Assembly (NCBI GenBank): GCA_944363395.1
Contig: CALVUC010000006.1
Location: 1 to 61,135 of the forward strand
Direction: 5' to 3'
Source of the DNA: an uncultured Clostridia bacterium
GTDB lineage: Bacteria > Bacillota > Clostridia > Christensenellales > Borkfalkiaceae
DNA length: 61,135 bases
The first letter of the stretch is position 1; each line of letters opens with the position of its first letter. The position numbers were made by a program, and so were the translations under genes. This document shows positions 32,662 to 39,436 of this stretch, piece by piece. The notes under the pieces were generated by a model. It did not search any database, was not told the origin of the DNA, and saw nothing but the letters and a program-made list of their open reading frames with translations.

Positions 32662-33474
32662 TCATTTAAGTTTTTGCTGTGCGAGGAACACCCGCATGAC
32701 AAAGGAGTGGGGCAGGAGCTTTGTGAGGGCGTGCGTCGCCTTGGCGACAAAGCCGGGGACGACGTAGTCCCTCTTTTTTTTCATGGCGGCGAACGTCTTA
32801 CGGGCGATGAAAGCGGGGTCGTACATACAGTCGAAGTGCGTGATGACGCCCTCCTTGTTGGCGCGTCCGAAAAAGTCCGTTTTGGTCCAGTAGGGGCAGA
32901 CTGCCAGGACGCGCACCTTTTTGGAGCGCAGTTCCCTGCCGACCGCGCGCGAGAGCGCCAGAACGTATGCCTTGGTCGCGGCGTATTCCGCGCCGTAGGG
33001 TACGGGCTGGAAGGCTGCGACGCTCGCGATGTTCACGATGATGCTCCCCGCCGAGCAATAGGGGAGAACGGCGCGCATGAGAAGGGTCAGGGCGCGGCAG
33101 TTGAGGTCGAGCATCCCCGCGGTATCCTCTTCGGCGATGGCTTCGAATCGCTCGAATTTTCCGTAGCCGCCCGCATTGACGAGGATGCGCACGTCGGGCT
33201 GTTCTTCCGCGAGGAGCGCCGCGATCGCAGAGAGGCTCTCCTGCTTTGTAAGGTCATAGGGGAGCGCGCGCACGGGGACGGGAAGCTCCTCTTTGAGCGC
33301 GCGGAGCTTGTCGCCGCTGCGGGCGATGACCCAGAGTTCGTCGGGGTCGTACCGCGCGGGGATGCCCTCCGCGATGCGTTTTCCGATGCCCGACGATGCG
33401 CCCGTCACGATGGCGATGCGTTTTCCGATGCCCGACGATGCGCCCGTCACGATGGCGATGCGTTTTTGTGCCAT
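32662..33474 (-). CDS. short-chain dehydrogenase/reductase with a duplicated nucleotide-binding loop
   Basis: A 270-residue classical SDR. The Ser-Tyr-Lys triad is seen as NIASVAAF and YAATK, and LVNAGGYG matches the NAG motif. The N-terminus is abnormal: the 14 residues KRIAIVTGASSGIG occur twice in direct succession before the protein resumes with KRIAEG. The TGxxxGIG dinucleotide loop and its beta strand are thus doubled by an exact 42-bp duplication. The start ATG follows GGAGG. The substrate is unknown; DltE/YqjQ-type oxidoreductases are possible relatives. Confidence 0.9.
   Translation of the reverse strand: MAQKRIAIVTGASSGIGKRIAIVTGASSGIGKRIAEGIPARYDPDELWVIARSGDKLRALKEELPVPVRALPYDLTKQESLSAIAALLAEEQPDVRILVNAGGYGKFERFEAIAEEDTAGMLDLNCRALTLLMRAVLPYCSAGSIIVNIASVAAFQPVPYGAEYAATKAYVLALSRAVGRELRSKKVRVLAVCPYWTKTDFFGRANKEGVITHFDCMYDPAFIARKTFAAMKKKRDYVVPGFVAKATHALTKLLPHSFVMRVFLAQQKLK
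33371..33454. repeat. exact 42-bp tandem duplication inside the SDR gene
   Basis: Bases 33371-33412 are repeated without a mismatch at 33413-33454, and 12 further bases (33455-33466) match the start of the unit. The unit is a multiple of three, so the frame is kept and 14 residues are added. Confidence 0.98.
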
Positions 33475-33502
33475 AAAAAACCTCCGAAAATTCGTTTGTT
33501 TG

Positions 33503-33533
33503 TTGTTTAACTGCCGCTGCGGCGCGGTATAAT
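33503..33533 (+). promoter_or_regulatory. probable hsp20 promoter
   Basis: A clear TATAAT at 33528-33533. The -35 is poor: TTGTTT at 33503-33508 gives a 19-bp spacer. No CIRCE-type inverted repeat is present. The gap is shared with the divergent SDR gene. Confidence 0.6.
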
Positions 33534-33537
33534 ATAT

Positions 33538-33573
33538 ATGACCTCCGAAGGGGAGGCAACAAAGGAGTTTTGA
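33538..33573 (+). other. possible 11-codon upstream ORF / SD-masking hairpin in the hsp20 leader
   Basis: ATG 33538 lies 4 nt after the -10 box and opens a frame of 11 codons ending at TGA 33571-33573, two bases before the hsp20 ATG. CCTCC at 33542-33546 can pair with GGAGG at 33552-33556 or with the AAAGGAG ribosome site at 33561-33567. Either feature could control hsp20 translation. Confidence 0.35.
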
Positions 33574-33575
33574 TC

Positions 33576-33995
33576 ATGAAAACGTATCTTCAGAAGAGAA
33601 ACAGCGGAGATGTATTTGATGTGCTCGAGGACTTCTTTAAGCCCATGTTCTACGATGAACAGCTCGACAGTATGCGCACCGATATCAAGGAAACGGACAA
33701 GGACTACCGGCTCTCCATCGAGATGCCCGGTTTCAAGAAGGATGAGATCAAGGTCTCGCTCGAGAACGGCTATCTGACCGTCAGCGCCGAGAAGCAGGAG
33801 AAGGAAGAGGAGGGCGGCAAGGACGAAAAGTATCTTCGCAGAGAGTGCCGCGTTTCCTGCCAGAGAAGCTACTACGTCGGCGATCAGGTCGAAGAGGACA
33901 GCGTCAAGGCGAAGTACGAAAACGGGATGCTGCAGCTCGTGGTGCCCAAGGAAGAGCCCAAGAAGATCGCTGCAAAGTCCATCGCCATCGAATGA
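33576..33995 (+). CDS. Hsp20 family small heat-shock protein
   Basis: A 139-residue alpha-crystallin-domain chaperone. The domain starts near residue 30 (MRTDIKETDKDYRLSIEMPG), continues with VSLENGYLTVSAEK and ends with KAKYENGMLQLVVPK, the A-x-x-x-n-G-v-L motif region of the family. It holds unfolded proteins in a refoldable state. ATG 33576 lies 8 nt after AAAGGAG. The leader carries a CCTCC/GGAGG hairpin, so temperature control of translation is possible. A terminator follows. Confidence 0.93.
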   Translation: MKTYLQKRNSGDVFDVLEDFFKPMFYDEQLDSMRTDIKETDKDYRLSIEMPGFKKDEIKVSLENGYLTVSAEKQEKEEEGGKDEKYLRRECRVSCQRSYYVGDQVEEDSVKAKYENGMLQLVVPKEEPKKIAAKSIAIE

Positions 33996-34053
33996 CGGCG
34001 CAGGGCGTCTTTTGCGGCGCTCCGGACGAATGACACCTGCATAATTTTCTCCG

Positions 34054-34086
34054 AAGGGATCCCCGCGAAAGGGGATCCCTTTCGGG
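34054..34086 (+). terminator. hsp20 terminator
   Basis: AAGGGATCCCC/GGGGATCCCTT stem with loop GCGAAA, followed by TCGGGTTTT. It lies between the convergent hsp20 and ABC-F genes. Confidence 0.8.
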
Positions 34087-34089
34087 TTT

Positions 34090-35949
34090 TCAGATGAGCG
34101 CGCCGTATTCCTCGTAGAGCGCTTCGCTGCGCTCGGCGATCTCGGTGCGGCGGGCGGCGATCGCCTGTGCGCGCACATAGTCCCTGCCGCAGTCCGAAAG
34201 TTCTTTGAGGAGCGCCGCGTCCTCCTCTTCGAGGGCGGCAAGTTCCTGTTCGATGGCTTTCACGCGGGTGCGGCGCTGCGCTTCGCGAGCGCGCTCCTCC
34301 TTGGAGCGGTACCCCTCGTTCGTCGGCTTTGGCGCGTTTTCGCGGGGTACGTTCTCCGTTTTTTGCGCCTTTTTCCAATTGAGGAAGTCCGCGTATCCGC
34401 CCGCAAAGGGGTGGAGGGCGCCCTCTTCGATGAGGACGACGCTCGTGGCGACCGCCTCGATGAAACGCCTGTCATGCGATACGAAGAGCACCGTCCCTTC
34501 AAAGGCTTTGAGCGCCGCTTCGAGCGATTCGCGCGCGGGCAGGTCGAGGTGGTTGGTCGGTTCGTCCAGAACGAGCACGTTGCCGCGCTCCGCTTCGAGC
34601 ATGGCGATGGCGAGCTTTGCCCTGAGCCCGCCCGAAAGTTCTTTGACTTTTTTGTCGATGTCGTCGGCGTCCAGCCCCGCCTGTGCGAGCAGGGCGCGCG
34701 CCTCCGTCTGCGAGAGCGCGCGGTGCGTCCCCCAAAAGGCGTCCAGCACCCGTTCGGCGGGGTCGAGCCGTGCGTTCTCCTGGTCGTAGTATGCGATCCT
34801 TACATACCGTCCCACCGAAATGCTGCCTTTCCCGGAGAGCAGATATTTCAAAAGCGTGCTCTTGCCCGTGCCGTTGTCGCCCAGAAGCGCGCACTTCTGC
34901 CCGCGCATCAGCGTGAACGAGGCGTCTTTGAGCAGCAGCTTGTCCTCCGCCTTAAGGTCGAAATGCTCGGCGCGCAGCACGCATTCATAGGGCTGCTCGT
35001 CAAAGCAAAAGCGGAAGAGGGGCGGCTTTTTGGGCGGTACGGGTCTTTCAAGCCGTTCCATCTTTTCAAGCTGTTTGACGCGGCTCTGCGCCGCAGAAGC
35101 GGACGTCGCGCGCACGATGTGGCGGTCGACGAAGTCCTGCAGCTTTGCGATCTCCTCGCACTGCTTTTCGTACAGCCGTTCCTCCTCCTTGCGCCTTTCC
35201 TCGCGCAGGACGCGGTACTGCGAATAGCTGCCCTTGTAGGAGGTGACTTTGCCGCGCTCCAATTCCAGCGTGCGCGAGGTGAGCCTGTCCAAAAAATAGC
35301 GGTCGTGCGAGACGATGAGCAGCGCGCCCTTGTAGGAGGCGAGGTAGTCCTCCAGCCAGAACATCGTGGACACGTCCAGATGGTTGGTCGGCTCGTCCAG
35401 GACGAGCAGTTCGGGCTCCTCTAAAAGCAGGCGGCAGAGTTTGAGTTTCGTGCGCTCCCCGCCCGACATCGTGTTCACTTTTTGGGTATACGTCTCCCCG
35501 AATCCCATGCCGCCGAGCACCGTTTTGATGCGCACGTCGCAGTGATAGGAGTCGCGCGCAGCGATGCGCTTGGTCAGGCTCTCCGCCCGCGCGGAGAGGA
35601 CGCGCATCTGTTCCTCGCCCGCGGAAGCCATCTGCCGTTCGGTCTCGCGCAGCTTTTCGATGAGCTGCCTGTCCTCGGCGAACACCTCCTCCATCGCGCC
35701 GTAGACGGTCGCGTCGGAGGTGAAGCCGCCGCTCTGTTCCAGATAGCCGATCGTGAGCCCGTTCTTTCTGACGACGGCGCCCGCGTCGGGCGCAAGTTCG
35801 CCCGTGAGCAGCCGTAAAAGGGTGGTCTTTCCCTCGCCGTTGCCGCCGAGCAGCCCCACGCGCTCCCTTTCGTGTACGGAAAAACAGACGTCCTCCACGG
35901 TGGGAACGCCGAGATAGCCGAATGTAACGTGTTCAAAGGTAAAGAGCAT
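34090..35949 (-). CDS. ABC-F family ATP-binding protein
   Basis: A 619-residue soluble protein with two ABC domains. Domain 1 has Walker A GGNGEGKTT and signature LSGGERTKL with LDEPTNHLD; domain 2 has GDNGTGKST and LSGGLRAKL with LDEPTNHLD. The linker between them and a charged C-terminal coiled coil (ERAREAQRRTRVKAIEQELA) fit the YdiF/Uup-type group of ribosome-associated ABC-F factors. No membrane domain is present, so it is a translation factor or resistance-type protein rather than a transporter. The open frame extends upstream into the radical SAM gene, but alignment to the family begins at ATG 35949. Confidence 0.92.
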   Translation of the reverse strand: MLFTFEHVTFGYLGVPTVEDVCFSVHERERVGLLGGNGEGKTTLLRLLTGELAPDAGAVVRKNGLTIGYLEQSGGFTSDATVYGAMEEVFAEDRQLIEKLRETERQMASAGEEQMRVLSARAESLTKRIAARDSYHCDVRIKTVLGGMGFGETYTQKVNTMSGGERTKLKLCRLLLEEPELLVLDEPTNHLDVSTMFWLEDYLASYKGALLIVSHDRYFLDRLTSRTLELERGKVTSYKGSYSQYRVLREERRKEEERLYEKQCEEIAKLQDFVDRHIVRATSASAAQSRVKQLEKMERLERPVPPKKPPLFRFCFDEQPYECVLRAEHFDLKAEDKLLLKDASFTLMRGQKCALLGDNGTGKSTLLKYLLSGKGSISVGRYVRIAYYDQENARLDPAERVLDAFWGTHRALSQTEARALLAQAGLDADDIDKKVKELSGGLRAKLAIAMLEAERGNVLVLDEPTNHLDLPARESLEAALKAFEGTVLFVSHDRRFIEAVATSVVLIEEGALHPFAGGYADFLNWKKAQKTENVPRENAPKPTNEGYRSKEERAREAQRRTRVKAIEQELAALEEEDAALLKELSDCGRDYVRAQAIAARRTEIAERSEALYEEYGALI

Positions 35950-35979
35950 AATTTTTATCCCGCCGCAAAGACTTGCGGT

Positions 35980-36099
35980 ATGAACAGATCGTGGTCGGAG
36001 GCGGAGCGCCTGCGCGCGGCGCTCCTGTCCTCGCCGCCCGTACAGAGCGGAAAGTTTACGAAAAAGCTGGTCGCGCTGATGCAGAAACTCGCTCAGTAG
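35980..36099 (+). CDS. possible 39-residue small protein
   Basis: An ATG-initiated frame in the 143-bp gap between the ABC-F and radical SAM genes, on the opposite strand. The product is basic and amphipathic (SEAERLRAALLSSP, then KFTKKLVALMQKLAQ) and reads like a plausible helical microprotein. There is no ribosome site, but the stem CCGCAA/TTGCGG lies just upstream. It overlaps the end of the radical SAM gene by 7 bases. I do not recognise it; chance is a serious alternative. Confidence 0.25.
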   Translation: MNRSWSEAERLRAALLSSPPVQSGKFTKKLVALMQKLAQ

Positions 36100-36944
36100 T
36101 CCCAGTCCGGGATGAACTTTGTGTCCGCGCTCGCCTTTTCCTGCGTGAAGAGGGGAAAGCCGAGTTGCTCCGCATAGCCGAGGACGCGGCGGTATTCGCG
36201 CGCCGTCAGCGTCCTGTTGAGTTCGGGGAAGCCCGCGATGCCGCCCGTCGGCGTATACTGCCGCATGAGCGAGACGGGGACGTCTTCGGGCAGCGTCTCT
36301 TTTAAGAAGCCGAGCACGCGCAGGCTGTCCGAGGTGCATCCCGGCAGAATGAGATGGCGCACGATGACGCCGGAGAGCAGCTTTCCCTCGCCGCTCCATA
36401 CGAGGGGCTTTTTCGCCATGAACGCGATGGCGGGCGCGGCGTATTCAAAGTAGTCCCGCCGCCCCGTGTAGCGCGCCGAGAGCTCGGGCGAGACGAATTT
36501 GCAGTCGGGCAGCCAGATGTCGACGTAGGGCGCGATCTCTTCGAGCGCGCGGACGCGGCAGTATCCGCCCGAATTGTAGACGACGGGGATGCGCGGCTTG
36601 CGCAGGGCGAGCGCCTCGCATATGAGCGGGGAGACGTGGTCGGGCGTGACGAGATTGAGGTTGTCCGCGCCCATCTCCTCGAGTTCGAGGAAGATGTCAG
36701 CCAGCTCCTTCGGCGTGACGCTCTTCCCGCGCCGTGCGCGGGAGACTTCGTAATTCTGGCAAAAGACGCATCGCAGCGAGCAGCCGCCGAAGAACACCGT
36801 CCCGCTCCCGTTGCGGAAGGAGACGGGCGGCTCTTCAAAGGGGTGCAGATAGTATTTGGCGACGGTGAGCCCCTTTACGCCGCACGCGCCCGCCTGCTGA
36901 GAGCGGTCCGCGCCGCAGGCGAGGGGACAGAGGGTACATTGCAT
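36093..36944 (-). CDS. radical SAM protein, pyruvate formate-lyase activase-like
   Basis: A 283-residue radical SAM enzyme of the PflA-like (COG1313/AmmeMemoRadiSam-related) group. The SAM cluster motif is CSLRCVFC near residue 55, preceded by GTVFFGG. The N-terminus CTLCPLACGADRSQ-AGACG carries four more cysteines that could bind a second metal centre. YNSGGYC and the PDCKF segment are typical of the group. The target protein is unknown and no glycyl-radical enzyme is nearby. Its ATG is 6 nt from a TATACT box, so the mRNA is predicted leaderless. Confidence 0.87.
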   Translation of the reverse strand: MQCTLCPLACGADRSQQAGACGVKGLTVAKYYLHPFEEPPVSFRNGSGTVFFGGCSLRCVFCQNYEVSRARRGKSVTPKELADIFLELEEMGADNLNLVTPDHVSPLICEALALRKPRIPVVYNSGGYCRVRALEEIAPYVDIWLPDCKFVSPELSARYTGRRDYFEYAAPAIAFMAKKPLVWSGEGKLLSGVIVRHLILPGCTSDSLRVLGFLKETLPEDVPVSLMRQYTPTGGIAGFPELNRTLTAREYRRVLGYAEQLGFPLFTQEKASADTKFIPDWDY

Positions 36945-36950
36945 GAAAAA

Positions 36951-36979
36951 AGTATATCATGTCCGCCGTGAAAAAGCAA
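36951..36979 (-). promoter_or_regulatory. radical SAM gene promoter, leaderless layout
   Basis: Minus strand TTGCTT (36979-36974), 17-bp spacer, TATACT (36956-36951). The ATG at 36944 follows 6 nt later. It is divergent from the metK promoter in a 94-bp gap. Confidence 0.78.
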
Positions 36980-37000
36980 CCTGCCGCGCGCCGCTTTTCG

Positions 37001-37029
37001 TTGACTTTTTGCCGCGCGCATAGTATAAT
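37001..37029 (+). promoter_or_regulatory. metK promoter, near-leaderless layout
   Basis: TTGACT 37001-37006, 17-bp spacer, TATAAT 37024-37029, then 9 nt to ATG 37039. The expected leader is about 2-3 nt, so no SAM riboswitch can be present. Confidence 0.85.
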
Positions 37030-37038
37030 GTGCAGGCT

Positions 37039-38199
37039 ATGAAACGATTTTTTACGAGTGAGAGCGTGACCGAAGGTCACCCCGACAAAGTCTGCGACAA
37101 TATTTCCGACGCGATCCTCGACGAACTGCTCGCCGCCGATCCCTGCTCCCGCGCCGCGGTGGAGTGCTGCGCGGCGTACAACACCCTCTTTCTCACGGGC
37201 GAAGTGACTTCCCGCGCCAAGGTGGACTATGAAGCCGTCGCCCGCCGCGTCATCCGCGAGATCGGCTATACCGAGGGCGATTTCGCCTTTGACAAGTGCC
37301 GCATCATCACGCTCATCCACGGGCAGTCGCCCGATATCGCGCTGGGCGTGGACGCCTCCGCCGAAATGAAGGCGGGCGGCGCGGGATACGACGCTATCGG
37401 CGCGGGCGATCAGGGCATGATGTTCGGCTACGCCTGCCGCGAGACGGAGGAACTCATGCCGCTGCCCGTCATGCTCGCGCACAAACTTGCGTACCGTCTC
37501 ACCGAGGTGCGGCGGGAGGGGACGCTTTCTTATCTGCGCCCCGACGGAAAGACGCAGGTCACCGTCGAGTACGACGGCAGGACGCCCGTCCGCGTGGATA
37601 CGATCGTGCTCTCCACCCAGCACGCCGAGGACGTGACGCAGGAGCGCATCGCGCGGGACATGAAGGAGTACGTCATCGCGCCCGTCGCGGGGGCGTGGAC
37701 GGACGAAAAGACGCGTATCCTCGTCAATCCCACGGGCAAGTTCGTCATCGGCGGACCGGAGGGCGACTCGGGTCTGACGGGCAGGAAGATCGTCGTCGAT
37801 ACCTACGGCGGACGCTGCCCGCACGGCGGCGGCGCCTTTTCGGGCAAGGATGCGACCAAAGTGGACCGCAGCGCCGCCTATCTTGCGCGCTATATCTGCA
37901 AGAACCTTGTGGCGGCGGGCATTGCGGACGAAGCGGAACTGCAGCTCGCCTACGCCATCGGCGTGGCGCGTCCCGTCTCCGTGTTCGTCGAGACGTTCGG
38001 CACGGGAAAACTCCCCGACGACGTCATCGCAGACATTGTGCAAAAGGAGTTCGACCTGCGCCCCGCGGCGATTATCGAGACGCTCGGTCTCCGCTCGCCC
38101 TGTTTTAAGGAGACGGCGGCGTACGGGCATTTCGGCAGGGAGGGCTTCTCCTGGGAGCGCATCGACAGGGCGGCGGCGCTCGCGGCATATCTCAAATAA
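37039..38199 (+). CDS. metK: S-adenosylmethionine synthetase
   Basis: A 386-residue MetK that makes SAM from methionine and ATP. Family markers are [13 protein letters not shown] at the N-terminus, [12 protein letters not shown] near residue 118, and [16 protein letters not shown] near 265 for phosphate binding. The methionine-site segment IHGQSPDIA shows the active-site loop is intact. ATG 37039 is only 9 nt from the -10 box and lacks a ribosome site. A hairpin terminator follows, so the gene is monocistronic. Confidence 0.96.
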   Translation: MKRFFTSESVTEGHPDKVCDNISDAILDELLAADPCSRAAVECCAAYNTLFLTGEVTSRAKVDYEAVARRVIREIGYTEGDFAFDKCRIITLIHGQSPDIALGVDASAEMKAGGAGYDAIGAGDQGMMFGYACRETEELMPLPVMLAHKLAYRLTEVRREGTLSYLRPDGKTQVTVEYDGRTPVRVDTIVLSTQHAEDVTQERIARDMKEYVIAPVAGAWTDEKTRILVNPTGKFVIGGPEGDSGLTGRKIVVDTYGGRCPHGGGAFSGKDATKVDRSAAYLARYICKNLVAAGIADEAELQLAYAIGVARPVSVFVETFGTGKLPDDVIADIVQKEFDLRPAAIIETLGLRSPCFKETAAYGHFGREGFSWERIDRAAALAAYLK

Positions 38200-38209
38200 C
38201 ATCATTGGC

Positions 38210-38238
38210 GGGAGGATCGCACGATCCTTCCGTTTTTT
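38210..38238 (+). terminator. metK terminator
   Basis: A 10-bp stem (GGGAGGATCG/CGATCCTTCC, one G-U pair) with a tight loop, followed by G and T7. Confidence 0.88.
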
Positions 38239-38283
38239 TACAATTTTATTACAATTTCGGGCGGCGGAGTTCGGCGGGACGTC

Positions 38284-38312
38284 TTGACAACGCCGCGCGG
38301 ACATAGTACAAT
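38284..38312 (+). promoter_or_regulatory. pfkA-ppx-ppk promoter
   Basis: TTGACA 38284-38289, 17-bp spacer, TACAAT 38307-38312. Five nt later an ATG opens a short ORF that spans the pfkA ribosome site. Confidence 0.87.
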
Positions 38313-38317
38313 AGAAT

Positions 38318-38353
38318 ATGGAAGAAATGGCAAATACGGGAGGAATGTTATGA
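38318..38353 (+). other. 11-codon leaderless upstream ORF before pfkA
   Basis: ATG 38318, 5 nt after the -10 box, opens a frame encoding MEEMANTGGML that stops at TGA 38351-38353 and overlaps the pfkA ATG as ATGA. The pfkA ribosome site GGGAGG lies inside it. Ribosomes that start on the 5'-terminal AUG would deliver themselves to the pfkA start, giving coupled translation. It may also be a fortuitous AUG. Confidence 0.45.
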
Positions 38354-39423
38354 AATTCGGGATCCTGACGAGCGGCGGCGACTGCGCGGGGCTCAACGCG
38401 GTCATCCGCGCCATCGGACTGTATCTTGCGAACAATGTGAAGAATGCCGAGATCGTCGGCATCCCCGAGGGGTACGCGGGGCTCATCCGCGGCGAGAGTT
38501 ATCCGCTCACGAAGGCGGATCTTGAAGGGCTCCTCCCCGTCGGCGGCACCATTCTGAAGACCCGCCGCACCCCCTTCAAGCGCATGACCGTATTGGAGGA
38601 AGGCGGCACCCGTCTTTCCAGGATGGTCGCGAACTATAAAAAGATGGGGCTGGACTGCCTGTTCACGCTGGGCGGCGCGGGGACGCACAAGACGGCGGCG
38701 CTACTCTCGATGGAGGGCTGCAACGTCATCGGCGTTCCCAAGACCATCGACAACGACATCTTCGGTACCGACGTCACGTTCGGGTTCCGCACGGCGGTGG
38801 AGGTCGTCACGGACGCCTTTGACCGCATCGAAACGACGACGCGCAGCCATTCCCGCATCATGCTCGTCGAGGTCATGGGCAACAAGGCGGGCTGGCTCAC
38901 GCTGCATTCCGGCATTGCCGCGGGCGTGCAGATGATCCTCATTCCCGAGATCCCCTTCAATCTCGACGTCGTGTGCGATACGCTCAACGCGCGCATCGCG
39001 GCGGGGGAGACGTACACGATGATCGCCGTCGCCGAGGGCGCGGTGCTCGACGCCGAGGCGCGTTTCAAAAAGGAGGAGCGCGCGTTTGCCCGTCCCGCGT
39101 TCGGCGAGACGACCGTCACCCGCCATCTTGCCGAGGTCATCGGCGAGCGCACGGGGCAGGAGACCCGCTATTCCGTGCTCGGCTATCTGCAGCGCGGCGG
39201 CACGCCCTGCGCCTACGACAGGCTCCTCTGCACCCGTCTGGGCGGGTATGCGGCAAAGCTCGCCGTCGAAGGCAGGTTCGGCGTGACGGCGGCGGTCGTC
39301 GGCAACGAGATCACCTTCAACGCCCTGCCCGACATCGCGGGCAAGTACAAGTTCGTCGATCCCATGGGCGGCGAAGTCGCCTGTGCGCGCGGCATCGGCA
39401 TCTCCTTCGGGGACAGAAGGTAA
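38350..39423 (+). CDS. pfkA: 6-phosphofructokinase, non-canonical active-site type
   Basis: A 357-residue PFK (PFK-A superfamily) acting on fructose 6-phosphate in glycolysis. It begins KFGILTSGGDCAGLNAVIR. The phosphoryl-donor loop reads GGAGTHKT (Ala110, Gly111) where ATP enzymes have GGDGS and PPi enzymes GGDD. The catalytic segment is PKTIDND (Lys131), and a Lys there is typical of PPi-dependent or mixed PFKs. VEVMGNKAGWLTLHSG and LIPEIPF are standard. Donor specificity is therefore uncertain. ATG 38350 follows GGGAGG. It leads an operon with ppx and ppk. Confidence 0.9.
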   Translation: MKFGILTSGGDCAGLNAVIRAIGLYLANNVKNAEIVGIPEGYAGLIRGESYPLTKADLEGLLPVGGTILKTRRTPFKRMTVLEEGGTRLSRMVANYKKMGLDCLFTLGGAGTHKTAALLSMEGCNVIGVPKTIDNDIFGTDVTFGFRTAVEVVTDAFDRIETTTRSHSRIMLVEVMGNKAGWLTLHSGIAAGVQMILIPEIPFNLDVVCDTLNARIAAGETYTMIAVAEGAVLDAEARFKKEERAFARPAFGETTVTRHLAEVIGERTGQETRYSVLGYLQRGGTPCAYDRLLCTRLGGYAAKLAVEGRFGVTAAVVGNEITFNALPDIAGKYKFVDPMGGEVACARGIGISFGDRR

Positions 39424-39436
39424 GGGGGGACAAGTC

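Noticed and set aside
33475-33575. CIRCE operator for HrcA upstream of hsp20
   Set aside because: No TTAGCACTC/GAGTGCTAA inverted repeat is present in the gap.
35950-36399. N-terminal extension of the ABC-F protein into the radical SAM gene
   Set aside because: The added 150 residues are Arg/Ala-rich out-of-frame sequence; ABC-F homology begins at the Met at 35949.
36945-37038. SAM riboswitch upstream of metK
   Set aside because: The -10 box is 9 nt from the start codon, leaving no leader in which a riboswitch could fold.
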